Below are positions 1-9,284 of a stretch of 24,500 nt of DNA, piece after piece. The stretch spans positions 8,366,494-8,390,993 of the forward strand of contig NC_135552.1 in assembly GCF_964340395.1 (NCBI RefSeq), written 5' to 3'. A program made the translations under genes and the position numbers. The DNA comes from Glandiceps talaboti (lineage: Eukaryota; Hemichordata; Enteropneusta; Spengelidae). How positions within the stretch are numbered: position 1 is the first letter of the stretch; each line of letters begins with the position of its first letter. The notes below the pieces were generated by a model that was given only the letters and a program-made list of their open reading frames with translations, did not search any database and was not told where the DNA came from.

Positions 1-87
1 TTCAAGGAAAGAGTAACAGTAACAGTAATTGTAGAGTGAGATAGACACTCGTAAATTGATGTATAAATGACAGAAGTATAAGGTAGT

Positions 88-193
88 CTGAAAGGTCCAG
101 CTAACCACTCGCTACCAATTTCATTTTGACAGTGGCTGTCCTGGCACGTATGAGTGCATTATATAAGTGGGAGCAATGCCTGGATCTTTCAAG
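88..193. mobile_element. Foldback MITE, copy 1
   Basis: Terminal inverted repeats CTGAAAGGTCC (88-98) and GGATCTTTCAAG (182-193) enclose about 85 bp. Related elements with the same ends occur at 4631-4747 and 16202-16290. The small size, inverted ends and dispersed copies fit a non-autonomous MITE-like element; no transposase is present. Confidence 0.6.
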
Positions 194-491
194 CTACAGT
201 TTAAGGGACATACCTCCATGAGATAGCCAAGTCTCTGAGCTAGAGTATAGCAAGCAAATGAACCAGATTTGCCAGAGTTCACAGGCCTAATTTTTGAGAG
301 GACCCACAATGCAGAGTGAGTACTGGCTTAATTACTAGTACTTGTTTTTTTTTCTAATCAAAAGAAATGTAGCTGAGGGGGCCATCAGCAATTACAGATG
401 GGGAGGACTCAGGCACAGGCGTTCGTGAAGTTGTTAGATCACAGAGAACTATGAAGATAAGGGGTTCAAATTTTACAAATTGGTTCTCGAG

Positions 492-508
492 TGTGGGGGG
501 GGGGGGGT
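492..508. repeat. Poly-G tract
   Basis: A G-run of about 13 bases lies in an otherwise unremarkable AT-rich stretch (310-640) that holds no recognisable gene. Similar G or C runs occur near 1520, 18390, 21831 and 23300. Confidence 0.8.
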
Positions 509-658
509 TCAGAAAATTAATCATGAACTAGAGGAAGGTCACATTATATTACTTTGACTCATTGTATTATCTAACTCACAGTCCCTCTATCATGACTGTG
601 TCTAACCATCACAGACAAGTTTCTTACTTGTTTGTGTTTATATAACGGAGTGCCTCAT

Positions 659-709
659 GACCGGCGCCTGTCAGCAGACTCGGCCGCAGCGGACGTGCTC
701 GTGACAGGT
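659..709 (+). repeat. GC-rich dispersed repeat, copy 1
   Basis: Contains GACCGGCGCCTGTCAGCAGA, then CTCGGCC and ACGTGCTCGTGACAGGT. The same modules recur at 1317-1386 in a different order. The block stands out from the AT-rich surroundings. Confidence 0.7.
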
Positions 710-1295
710 TCAGGATTTTTACAGAATCGATGTGTATTGATATAAAAAACACGCTCTGGTTACCTTTGAAATTATTGCCTTCATACCCTGAATACACAGA
801 ACTTTCAAAAAATGTCTAAATCGTGAGCAAGCGTGAAACTGACATGACGGAGCTGGGGTTACATGTCATTCGCCAGCCAATACAACTTATGTATGGTGTA
901 CTACTGACTGACTGACTCATTGGATATATGCGTTCACTTTTTGTTCCTAAAGCTATTTTGCTCACGCTCACAGTATAGTGTACCATCTTATTTCAATTCT
1001 GGCCATGGCAGTTTCACAATAATGAATGTTATTGATGCAACTAATTAACTCTAGTTGTTTTAGATTAACTACATTGCACATGAATTGTGTCCTACATACT
1101 ACATCATGTAATACATACGGTCATAACCTTAACGTGACAGTGTACACTTGTGTGTACACGGCTAAAGTCACAGTTGTTGGAAAAAAGCAGACACTATCGC
1201 ATGTAAATTGAACAGTTTTGAGAACTGATATAACGTTTGAGCGAGCTATAAGAACGTGTATTTGATGCCGAAACACGTCGTGATGGATGTCAAAG

Positions 1296-1386
1296 GTCAT
1301 GCCTGTCACAAGCACGACGTACTCGTGACAGGTGCCGGGTACAAGCACGACGTGTTCGCGACCGGCGCCTGTCAGCAGACTCAGCC
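1296..1386 (+). repeat. GC-rich dispersed repeat, copy 2, with internal tandem module
   Basis: GACCGGCGCCTGTCAGCAGA is at 1360-1379 and ACGTACTCGTGACAGGT at 1317-1333. Two successive modules built on ACAAGCACGACGT and a GTGACAGG/GCGACCGG ending are visible. CCTGTCAC and GTGACAGG form an 8-bp inverted pair around a short loop. A 75-aa open frame crosses it but looks like repeat translation. Confidence 0.65.
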
Positions 1387-1518
1387 TTTATTTATCTTGT
1401 GCCACTGTTGCTACAACCTACTGCTGCTGCCACCGTTGTACCATATACTAGCAGTTCAGTTTCTGTTGACAGCCATGCAGTGAGTCAATTATTACTTGTG
1501 ATGTGAGGAGCTAGAACA

Positions 1519-1556
1519 CCCCCCCCCCCCTACCACCACCACCACCACCACCACCG
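1519..1556. repeat. Poly-C tract followed by (ACC)n microsatellite
   Basis: A run of about 11 C, then about eight ACC units. Purely simple sequence. Confidence 0.9.
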
Positions 1557-1708
1557 GGACTCTGGGACCACCACCACTTTATGCAAACTATAAAAGATGA
1601 AATTTGCCTTATACGTATAAATTATAATATACTGTATATGACGGTGGTGCATAACTTTACGACTATGCCACATTAATTACCTATCCTGTTTACGGCGCCG
1701 TTGAGAAA

Positions 1709-1861
1709 CGTTAATAGCTGGTCGTGCATAGCCTCCATAGCAGCCCCGGGCTAGCGTAGTACTACGACTAGTCCTACTTGCAGCTGGCGCCGCAGGCAGT
1801 GCACGCGTTACACTAGCACTCAGGACTGGGGTAGCCCGATACGTGGTACGACCAGCTAACG
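1709..1861. mobile_element. Short element with imperfect terminal inverted repeats
   Basis: CGTTAATAGCTGGTCGT (1709-1725) is the inverse of ACGACCAGCTAACG (1848-1861) apart from a 3-base gap. The left part, GTCGTGCATAGCCTCCATAG onward (1721-1750), recurs with few changes at 2133-2162, so this is a dispersed family. No coding content. Confidence 0.45.
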
Positions 1862-2132
1862 ATGTATCTCATCAGAGCGCCGTACACAGGCTATTAATTA
1901 CCAACTGTGTACGCCAATGTAAGTGATAAACTATTACATAACAGTGGTTATTTTGAACTAGTTATGATCGTTATCGACCATTTTCACAAAGTGAGAACTT
2001 ACCAGGGTACAATATCTGTATCGTTGTGCCAACTTTACAGAGCAATGTAGATCACTTCGCTTCCGGTCCCAGCTGGTCATGAAGTGAGCCACTAGCGGTG
2101 TGAGGAGCTGGAAAGACCAGCCTTATCACTGT

Positions 2133-2162
2133 GTCGTGCCTAGCCTCCCTAGCAGCCCTGGG
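2133..2162 (+). repeat. Second copy of the 1721-1750 segment
   Basis: GTCGTGCCTAGCCTCCCTAG followed by CAGCCCTGGG matches 1721-1750 with about three changes. The surrounding 1862-2310 is otherwise unassigned. Confidence 0.6.
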
Positions 2163-2314
2163 ATCGTTTATGGTGAGCAAAGGATGGCGGTGGCTAAGTC
2201 TCTCTGTTTCTCATAGCGATGAATAACAATCACCAAAATTATACTGAAAGTCACTCTGGCGGCCAAGGTGGGAAAGTGGAGAGACCAACAGTATAGGGGG
2301 CAGCGAGCATGTAA

Positions 2315-2435
2315 CTGATTGATTGATCGATCGATCGATCGGTCGGTCGGTCGGTCGATCGATTGATCGATCGATCGATCGATTGATTGATTGATTGATT
2401 GACTGACTGACTGACTGACTGACTGACTGACTGAC

Positions 2436-2468
<33 letters not shown>

Positions 2469-2469
2469 A
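2315..2469. repeat. Compound tetranucleotide microsatellite (GATT/GATC/GGTC/GACT)
   Basis: About 38 consecutive 4-bp units appear in homogeneous blocks: GATT, GATC, GGTC, GATC, GATT, GACT, then GATT again. Degenerate units run on to about 2504. The block structure suggests repeated local homogenisation of variant units. Confidence 0.97.
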
Positions 2470-2504
2470 TTTGGTTGAATGATTGATCGATTGAATGATC
2501 AATT

Positions 2505-3060
2505 TTTGTGGTGCAATATAACTTATTTTGTGTGTGATATTGATCAATTCACCTTAAAAATACTTCTTTTTCTTTCCCTGGTTAGGCTTTGCTCTCAGCT
2601 ATATATCTCTCTCAGACCACTAGCAGTCTGAGGCTGTGTGTAATTCTCTCTTTTTCTTTATTGACTAAATAAAGACGCCTTGTCCATTCTTCTCATCTTA
2701 TCAAAATTAAAACATTCGACATGACATGACTATAACTTTACAACATAAACTCTAAGGCATGCTAGATACTTTCTAGAAATGGTGAGTTGAAGACCAGCGC
2801 CTAAATGTGTAACAAATGATAATGTTTGGCAAGTTAACTATCATAGAGAAAACATAGAAATAAACTTGTTTATACTAAACTTTGCATAAATATAAGTATT
2901 AATAAATAGATACATCAAACACTCTGACATGAATCAACTTTAAAATTAAAGTTACCCTAGAATGTATTGCAGGAAATAGGGTAGTGAACTGAGATATGCA
3001 ACAACTCCAATAAACATATTCGTATTGTAAAACATTTTTATTTGCTATTCAAAATGGAAG
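2505..3060. other. Unassigned AT-rich stretch with a back-to-back poly(A)-signal hairpin
   Basis: No gene is recognisable. CTTTATT (2656-2662) and AATAAAG (2668-2674) form a 7-bp inverted repeat, giving an AATAAA hexamer on each strand within 19 bp. It could serve transcripts ending from either side, or be chance in AT-rich DNA. Confidence 0.35.
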
Positions 3061-3062
3061 AT

Positions 3063-3155
3063 AGAGGGGGACTTGAATTTTCTTGATCCAGACAGAGGGG
3101 GTACTTAAAATGTTGGGCTATGGCAAGGGGGGTGTAATTATCGATGTTAAATGTG
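3063..3155. repeat. G-rich tandem repeat, 31-bp period
   Basis: Three degenerate units start at 3063, 3094 and 3125, each beginning AGAGGGGG or AAGGGGGG and followed by an AT-rich part such as TACTTAAAATGTTGGG. Related units occur at 7052-7141. The remainder, 3156-3716, shows no gene. Confidence 0.65.
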
Positions 3156-3716
3156 ATTTATTTATTCATTTCTCGAATCAACGAAAATGTACATAACACA
3201 GATCTTACAAAGTATATGTGTGTTTACCTTGACCCATGATGTATGCTAGTGCTAGCGTAACAAGATCCAGATTCTGAGATGGTTCAAACAAATTTAGCAC
3301 AATTTGAATTACGAAAGCATTACAGAGAGTTTTCGACTATACTAAGTCCTCTAACTTTATTTATTCGCTGTCAAACGTGCCACTAGATAGATGGTGTAGT
3401 CGTAGATAGATCATCGACTATATATTACCCTATATTTTAGAGAGCGAAAAAAATAACACGACATCGGCAGTCGAGATCTCTACTTACTAAGCTAGACACA
3501 AAAAGTAAAAAACAAACATATTGCTGCATGTTATTAATATACGCTATTGAATGGACATTTATATTGGTATATTAAGTAAACTCAGGATTTATATCAGAAG
3601 TGTTGACATCTAGACAACACTGCACACAACCAGAATTTACCGATAGCAATCTAAACGGGCTGGTTATAAAATGAATTTGAGTGGCGTTCAAACTAATAGG
3701 TAAAACCAATAGTCGG

Positions 3717-4095
3717 TAATATGAATTTCAGCCAACAACGCTGACTTTATTCTTTAAAAACGTTCTTGAAATGTTCACAGATGAGAATCATTTGAAATGA
3801 AAGTTAACCTCTTTCAGAGATGGTGACCAATACAGAAGACTCTATAGAGGGCGATTGATTTTTATACCTCTGACGTCAACAACAAATGTACAATGTCATC
3901 ACTAGTAACCAACATATTACAGTTCACATTTTTCGGACAATGACTGATGGAAAGTACTACAAACACGCTTAAGTCACTAGAGTAATTATAACACTACACA
4001 GAGTAGAGTTGACCCAGGAAGAACACGGGCTAGTAACACTGAATTGAGACATTTATGACAAAATAGTAAGTTATTCTATTTGGTACAGCTGACAT
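3717..4095 (-). other. 3' flank/3' UTR of SUMO copy A, paralogous to copy B
   Basis: Similarity to 15312-15674 is patchy from about 3717 and nearly perfect from about 3930 to the stop codon; one substitution is seen over roughly 130 bases before the stop. A minus-strand AATAAA lies near 3749 as a possible poly(A) signal. The real transcript end is not determined. Confidence 0.5.
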
Positions 4096-7000
4096 TCAAA
4101 CCATGTGACATCCTCCCGTCTGTTCCTGGTACACTTCAATCACATCATCATCTTCCATTTCCAACTGAAATAAAGCAGAAACATTTTGGGTTAGTGTGAT
4201 GAAATTGCCACTGAATCCCAAGACACAATAAAGACAAATGATAAAGCTAAAGAAAGTAATTAATTGGCTTGATTGAAGACTTTTTTAAAAATTAGTTGTA
4301 ACTTGTAAATCCTTGTATACTTCATAGTCATTCTTACTCTATTCCAAGTTCTGAAATATAATTTAGCTCCAAGGGTATGTCAGAGTGATGAGAACTTATA
4401 GCCGCAACTACTTGATATCTTGGTTGACATCATGACTTCATGTACTACACATGTACTACTTATCGGCATGCCTAAGAATAAGGCAACCCTCTTGTTGTAG
4501 TTTGACCTTCTGCTAGCTTGACGTAATAAAATGCTATTGCAGGCACTGAAAATAAGATGATATAGCAGTGGTGTGTACCTAACCCCTTAGTTTAAATACA
4601 AAGGCATGTCTTTTGTATGGTCAAAGTAGTCTGAAAGGTCCAGCCGTTGGTGCACTTATAGCGGCACTCGATAACCCATGTGAAAGAGCATAGTATACTA
4701 GTATAAGCGGAAGGCTAGGAACGCCCGGATCTTTCTGGCCACAGTAGAGATGGTGAAAAAATGACAGATAAATTCCCAGCAAACAAAAATGTTCATAAAG
4801 AAGGTAAACCGTCTATGATAAATTAGAAAGCATTTTTTCAGTATTTCGTCGAAGCTGATAACAGCAACAAAAACATTTAAAAAGTCCAAATGAAGTATAT
4901 CAGTGTAATACCAACCTGTTTGGGCGTCTGGTCATCATTAATTCTCTGTCCGTCAAATAAGAATCTGAGTGAATTCATTGGAACACCCTGAGATGAAAAG
5001 TGGTGAAATATCATAGATAGATTCTTATAGATGTGGACAAAGACAACGAGCGAGTATACAACATTCCACTTGCAATTAATGGGTGATTAAAAAGAATATC
5101 AAAATGGTTCAATGTGTAATCATAAATGTTAATTAATTAATCAATCACTCAAGTAATTATGAAATATGCATGTGTCAACACTCAATGTACATGGTATATA
5201 AAATTAGCATAATTGTTGTATTGCAGCACAATATATATATGTTACTATTGGAGTATTTGCTATCACAACCGTCATTATCATGGGTATTTCAGAGTTATAA
5301 CCATACATATGATTGATCCTTCGCTCCTCTGTTACCATTGTGTTTAAAGGCAAGTGTTTGAGTCCCAGGTTCTCACATTAGTGTTATCGTGTCAGTAGAG
5401 CCATACGGATTACATAGGATAGCTCTGTCATATTTTACAACTATTTTCCACAGCTAAATTTTAATTTACGGTTTGAAATGTTGGTGTAACAACAGTACGT
5501 TGTCGGAGCTACAGAGAACTTGAGTATGGCCCAGAACAAAAGAATAAATTTTATCTAATCCTCCTTGCTCCAATGAGATAGGATAACACTAATGCAAGAA
5601 GCTGGGATTGAAAGATTGGCCTTTTAAACGCATGTGGTTTTATATCATCGCGACTTGCGCAGTGATATATAGGGTGCATATATAATATTTGCCACTCTTT
5701 CCCTTTATAATGTTTAGAGTTATCGTCACACATACCTGTCTATCACTGTAAGCTTGTTTTAGTTTCTTCATCCCTGTGGTCTTTTTTATTTTGAAGTGGA
5801 TTTCACTGTTGTCCTGTGGAATTCCAAATAACAGAATACGTTGATGAACACAAGTAAGTGTACAATGGAAGATTTATATATTTAACACACACGATGTATG
5901 TATTGATGTATGTATGTTTACTTTTAACCATAGAGTACATGGGCTTGAAATTGAATTGGTCATATTTATTTACAAATAATTGTTCTTGTCTAATGTTTAC
6001 GTTCTTTCATTACAAAATTAGTTTTTGTTTGTTTACTTTCTTTTTCTATTTGGAAATACCGACGACCCTTCCTCGATCGCGATCGCCCCCTCACCATGAA
6101 AGAAACAAGAATGGGCCCGGGGACGAGGAAGCGTCGTCGGTTGAGGGCGCTCAGTAGAACTAACTCATGAATAATTAATAAGGTCGTCAGCCATCGTACA
6201 GTAATGGTGGTTTTAGTTAAATCGATTTACACAAAAACACACCAGATTTTAAAATCATCACTTTATTACATGGCACCTTGTAGGGAAAAGATATTTTCAA
6301 ATAGAAAAAAGAAAGAAAAAAGTGAACAAATAAAACCTAATTTTGTAAAGAAAGAACGTAAACAATAGACAAAAACAACTATTTGTAAACAAATATGGCC
6401 AATTTCAAGCCCCTGTACAAATAGACTCCATATCTATCTCGGTTTATCCGTGAAAGCAATTATAAGCTTATAAAAAGAATACACTACGCTCCGATTATTG
6501 CAGCTGTACTGTATACTGAAAGAGGAACAATAATGAAAGAGAAACAGTACTGCATATACTAACATAATAGGTCATTGACCCTCCAGGGTCTATAGTGGAG
6601 GGTCTATACATTAGCATACACCTTTGAGCAAAGACAATTAAATACAGAGAGAGTGTCATATTGCCTATTTATATGGAACAATGCGAGTAGTTATAATTAG
6701 TTACATTGTTATATAAACAAGTGCTGAAATTATTGTACATGCATATGCAATAGTTTGGTGCAAGCTCGGACCACTAAAAAAAATTTTTTAGTAGTCTGAG
6801 GTGGAAGACAGAATAGACAGTGGATGTTGTCTGAATAATGTACCAAAGTTTGGCCTGTAGGCTTTCACCCAGGTTAGGTGATTATCACCATTCAGTTAAC
6901 ACTTTAGTCCTCGAGCTCATGAAGGAGGCAATATGAACTAGTTGAGATCCTAGGTTCTAGAGTCCTCGGGGAGAGGGGCACTCAATCCCAGGTTTTAGTG

Positions 7001-7606
7001 AAGGGCTCTAAGGGACTGGTCAGTTTCTTCCACCGGGGGTGGTGGATTAGTAGAGGGGGTCCCCCTGTTTTCGAACTTGGCAGTGGGGGTCATCCTGTTT
7101 TGAAAATGTTGGATAGGGTATTGTGTTTTGGATTTTGATGGAAGAAAAGAATCCATCAATCTACAATGGCATGACCTTATCTGTATCGCCTCCTCTACGA
7201 TCAGGATAAAAACGTAAACATGTACCACGAAGGTCAATTCAGGCAAAATAACAAAGGCAAAATAGCAATGAACGATTAGCCAACATCTACATCAGATTGC
7301 TATTTCAACATACGTGTAAATACAAGTAAGCCAATACTGTCCATACATGACATCGAGTCTTCGACAACCAACACACTTCTTTGAGGTAAAATGTACCAGC
7401 ATGATACAGTATCCGAACAAATTATGGATTACTACTTACCGCACCTAAAACTTTTAAGTTGATGTGTTCGCTTTCCTCGGATATTTGTGCCTGAAAGAAA
7501 CAATCGTAAAACATATTAATACTACTGATGAAGAGAGAAAGGGTTTAAATAAAAATCCAAGGTGATCTTTAGCTAACAATTGTTTTCTGGTTACCTGATC
7601 AGACAT
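4096..7606 (-). CDS. SUMO1-like: SUMO1-type small ubiquitin-like modifier, divergent tandem copy A (5 exons)
   Basis: Small ubiquitin-like modifier, processed at Gly-Gly and then conjugated to lysines through the SUMO E1/E2 pathway (family knowledge). Coding exons on the minus strand: 7595-7606 (MSDQ), 7440-7490, 5736-5813, 4916-4987, 4096-4164 with stop TGA; total 282 bp, 93 aa. All introns are phase 0 with GT-AG ends (104, 1626, 748 and 751 bp), at the vertebrate SUMO1 positions. Diagnostic SUMO1-type segments are [27 protein letters not shown], and [14 protein letters not shown] followed by propeptide CHMV. The N-terminal tail is short: exon 2 has 17 codons against 26 in copy B, begins AQISEESEH and has no lysine before residue 13. 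Exon 3 has lost the cysteine of the SYC motif (AYSDRQ). The frame is fully open, so this looks like a functional but derived gene. The start codon has A at -3. UTR limits are not resolved. Confidence 0.93.
4631..4747. mobile_element. Foldback MITE, copy 2 (intron 4 of SUMO copy A)
   Basis: Ends CTGAAAGGTCC (4631-4641) and GGATCTTTCTG (4737-4747). It sits at the same intron position as the copy at 16202-16290, so it predates the SUMO duplication or was carried by gene conversion. It differs from that copy by indels more than the surrounding intron does. Confidence 0.6.
5934..6424. mobile_element. Large imperfect inverted repeat (foldback element) in intron 2 of SUMO copy A
   Basis: The left arm (about 5934-6060) and the reverse complement of the right arm (about 6287-6424) match over about 125-135 bases with scattered differences. 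Shared blocks include GGGCTTGAAATT, TGTTTACGTTCTTTC, TTACAAAATTAG and CTATTTGGAAATA/CTATTTGAAAATA. The spacer holds a further inverted repeat (6058-6075 with 6124-6141, 17 of 18 paired) and the perfect palindrome CGATCGCGATCG (6074-6085). The unit would fold into a long hairpin in DNA or pre-mRNA. Its open frames are not convincing genes. Confidence 0.75.
6577..6604. repeat. Perfect 9-bp hairpin in intron 2 of SUMO copy A
   Basis: GACCCTCCA and TGGAGGGTC flank a 10-base loop. Small and of unknown role. Confidence 0.6.
6765..6798. repeat. A/T-centred palindrome in intron 2 of SUMO copy A
   Basis: CTCGGACCACTAAAAAA pairs with TTTTTTAGTAGTCTGAG at 15 of 17 positions, almost without a loop. It may be a remnant of a small foldback element. 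Confidence 0.6.
7052..7141. repeat. G-rich tandem repeat, 30-31-bp period (intron 2 of SUMO copy A)
   Basis: Units start at 7052, 7082 and 7113 with the pattern G-run, C/T-rich, CTGTTTT, then AAATGTTGG or similar. They resemble the 3063-3155 units. Minus-strand translation gives a pseudo-repetitive peptide ([17 protein letters not shown]) that reflects the DNA repeat and not a gene. Confidence 0.6.
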
Positions 7607-7800
7607 CTTGTGTTGTTTCGATTTAGCACTTCGTAGTGTGTGGATTCTGGTCTATGAATAGCCGGTGAACGTCATGGGTAACGCTCATTATCTGTTGTAA
7701 TTCAAATAATAAATGCATACATAATGAGCATCCTAACATTACAATCATTCTTGTCATGCACATACCCATTGTGCGACAAGGACAAATGGACGATATCGGG
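7607..7800 (-). promoter_or_regulatory. Presumed promoter and 5' UTR of SUMO copy A
   Basis: The first 35 or so bases upstream of the ATG (7607-7640) are recognisably related to the copy B leader (shared GTTTCGATT and CACTTCG). Beyond that the similarity is lost and the YY1/ETS pair of copy B is not visible. Penelope-like coding debris begins by about 7819, leaving roughly 200 bp for a proximal promoter. Confidence 0.35.
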
Positions 7801-7818
7801 TATTGTACTGTATATTGT

Positions 7819-9240
7819 GCTGATAAAGGCGGAGCGGTAGTTGTTTGGCGTAAAGATCTGTATATAGCTGATGAGACAGAGAGACAACTTTTGAACATGG
7901 ATTTTTACCAGAAATTGGAAGAAGATATCACTGAAGACGTGCAACGTGTTATTACAGATAATGTTTGTGAAGTCATGATAGATGAATGGTTAGCGTGACC
8001 TACTTGGAATCTACTGGTTGCAGGTTCAAAACCTGTCGCTGCCTGCTGTTTGTTTCTGAGTGGCTAAAGTCCTTGGGCAAGATTTGAACCACGACTGTGC
8101 CTCAGTCAACCCAGCTGTATAATTGCAATGCGAAGGCTTTAATATGCGCATTTGTATTTGGCGAACCCAAACTGTAAAGGGAAGTATTTCGAACTCCCCT
8201 GCTATTCGCTGAAATGGCTGCAATGGATCGTATGCTGCCCAGGGAGTTGAGGAAGACTAAAGGGCCGTTGTGCCGTTCTGATCCGAGCCAGGGGTATATT
8301 GTAGAACGCTTTGAGGACGATGTGGGAAATATATAAGAATCCAACAGCTTTTGTATATCATCTGGCGAATTTTTAACAGAAGCACTTAATATTATAACCC
8401 GTTGACCTACAACAGCGGTGTTTTATTGACTACCTATATTCATTAAGCTGATCAGCCCACTATATCGAGAACTCTATAGAGGTCCGAGTAATAAAGTTTA
8501 TATTCCTGGAAGACCCATCGTCTCAGCTTGCAACTCCCGACGGAACACATCGCGCGTTATTTGGATGCCATTCTACGACCAATTGTTGCTTCTCAGCCCA
8601 CCACCTGCATTGAAGATACGAACCATGCACTTAAAGTATTTGATGGCTTTCAATTCCAACAAGGTACATGTATGTAAGGCACAGTATCGTTTTTTTCCTA
8701 TGGACGTTAAGTCTTTGTATACTTCCATACCACATAATGAAGGTTTAGTTGCACTCAAACACTATAGTAGCTAGACCCTCCTATACCCACGTTCTGCTGA
8801 GATTGGCTGAACTTCTTCTTACATGTAACAATTTTACCTTTCATGACAGGTATTTTGTGCAGAAACACGGCGTCGCTATGGGAGTTGTCTAGGTCGTAGT
8901 CAATTTATAGTCAATTTATTGTCTATTTATGTCTTATCAGGAATACCTTATTTTCATATCATACCATGGGATATTACCTGATTTATATATACACGCTTTA
9001 TTGATGATGGTGTTGGTGCTGCCCCACTTAAACTTGAGGAACTGATCATACAATTTATTGATTACGTGTGCAACTTTAATTCTGCTATTCAGTATATTTA
9101 TGGTATTTCTGAACTAACTATCAATTTCCTTGACATCTCACTTAAGATTGGCGGTGATGAAATAGCTACATCTGTTTATACTAAACCTACTGATTCATAT
9201 TCATATCATTTTGCAGTGTGGTTAATCACATCCTAATAAG
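7819..9240 (+). pseudogene. Penelope-like retroelement reverse transcriptase, broken relic
   Basis: Scattered frames match the conserved order of Penelope-like element reverse transcriptases: ADKGGAVVVW (7819 on), GRPIVSACN (8508-8534), MDVKSLYTSIPHNEGL (8700-8747, the aspartate-bearing motif A), a degenerate LLRLAELLLT...GVAMG stretch (about 8795-8885), RFIDD (8994-9008, the YxDD-equivalent catalytic motif), FLDISLKIGGD (from 9126) and VYTKPTDS (about 9173-9203). The reading frame changes several times and carries stops, for example at 8403-8405, 8428-8430 and after GVAMG. A SINE interrupts it at about 8000-8345. The GIY-YIG endonuclease domain is not seen, and the right end runs into a LINE fragment. 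This is a dead copy. Identification rests on motif recognition from family knowledge, without a database search. Confidence 0.8.
8000..8345 (+). mobile_element. tRNA-derived SINE inserted in the Penelope-like relic
   Basis: A polymerase III B-box-like sequence GGTTCAAAACC lies at 8023-8033, preceded by GGTTGCA. It is followed by a body resembling common invertebrate SINEs (TGAGTGGCTAAAGTCC, CTTGGGCAAG, CAACCCAGCTGTATAA) and a tail of the form GAACGCTTTGAGGACGATG...GGGAAATATATAAGAATCCAA that ends near 8345. Penelope-like coding similarity is present on both sides, which places the insertion after the reverse transcriptase copy arrived. No A box is clear. The copy is old and probably inactive. 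Confidence 0.65.
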
Positions 9241-9284
9241 GGAGCGATCAGTTTTTTAAGGCTGCTCAGTCAGCCAGTAGAGCC

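Noticed and set aside
2315-2469. CRISPR-like array
   Set aside because: Units are contiguous 4-bp repeats without spacers; it is a microsatellite in a eukaryotic genome.
5858-6157. 99-codon open frame on the plus strand
   Set aside because: Lies across one arm and the spacer of the foldback element, antisense to SUMO copy A intron 2; low-complexity Phe/Leu-rich translation with no motif.
4096-7606. Copy A as a processed or dead pseudogene
   Set aside because: It retains all four introns, canonical splice sites, an intact frame and the QTGG site.
8015-8090. tRNA gene suggested by the GGTTCAAAACC B box
   Set aside because: No cloverleaf, anticodon stem or acceptor pairing could be built; it is the tRNA-like head of a SINE.
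8102-8344. 80-codon open frame on the minus strand
   Set aside because: Falls entirely within the SINE body, so it is repeat translation.
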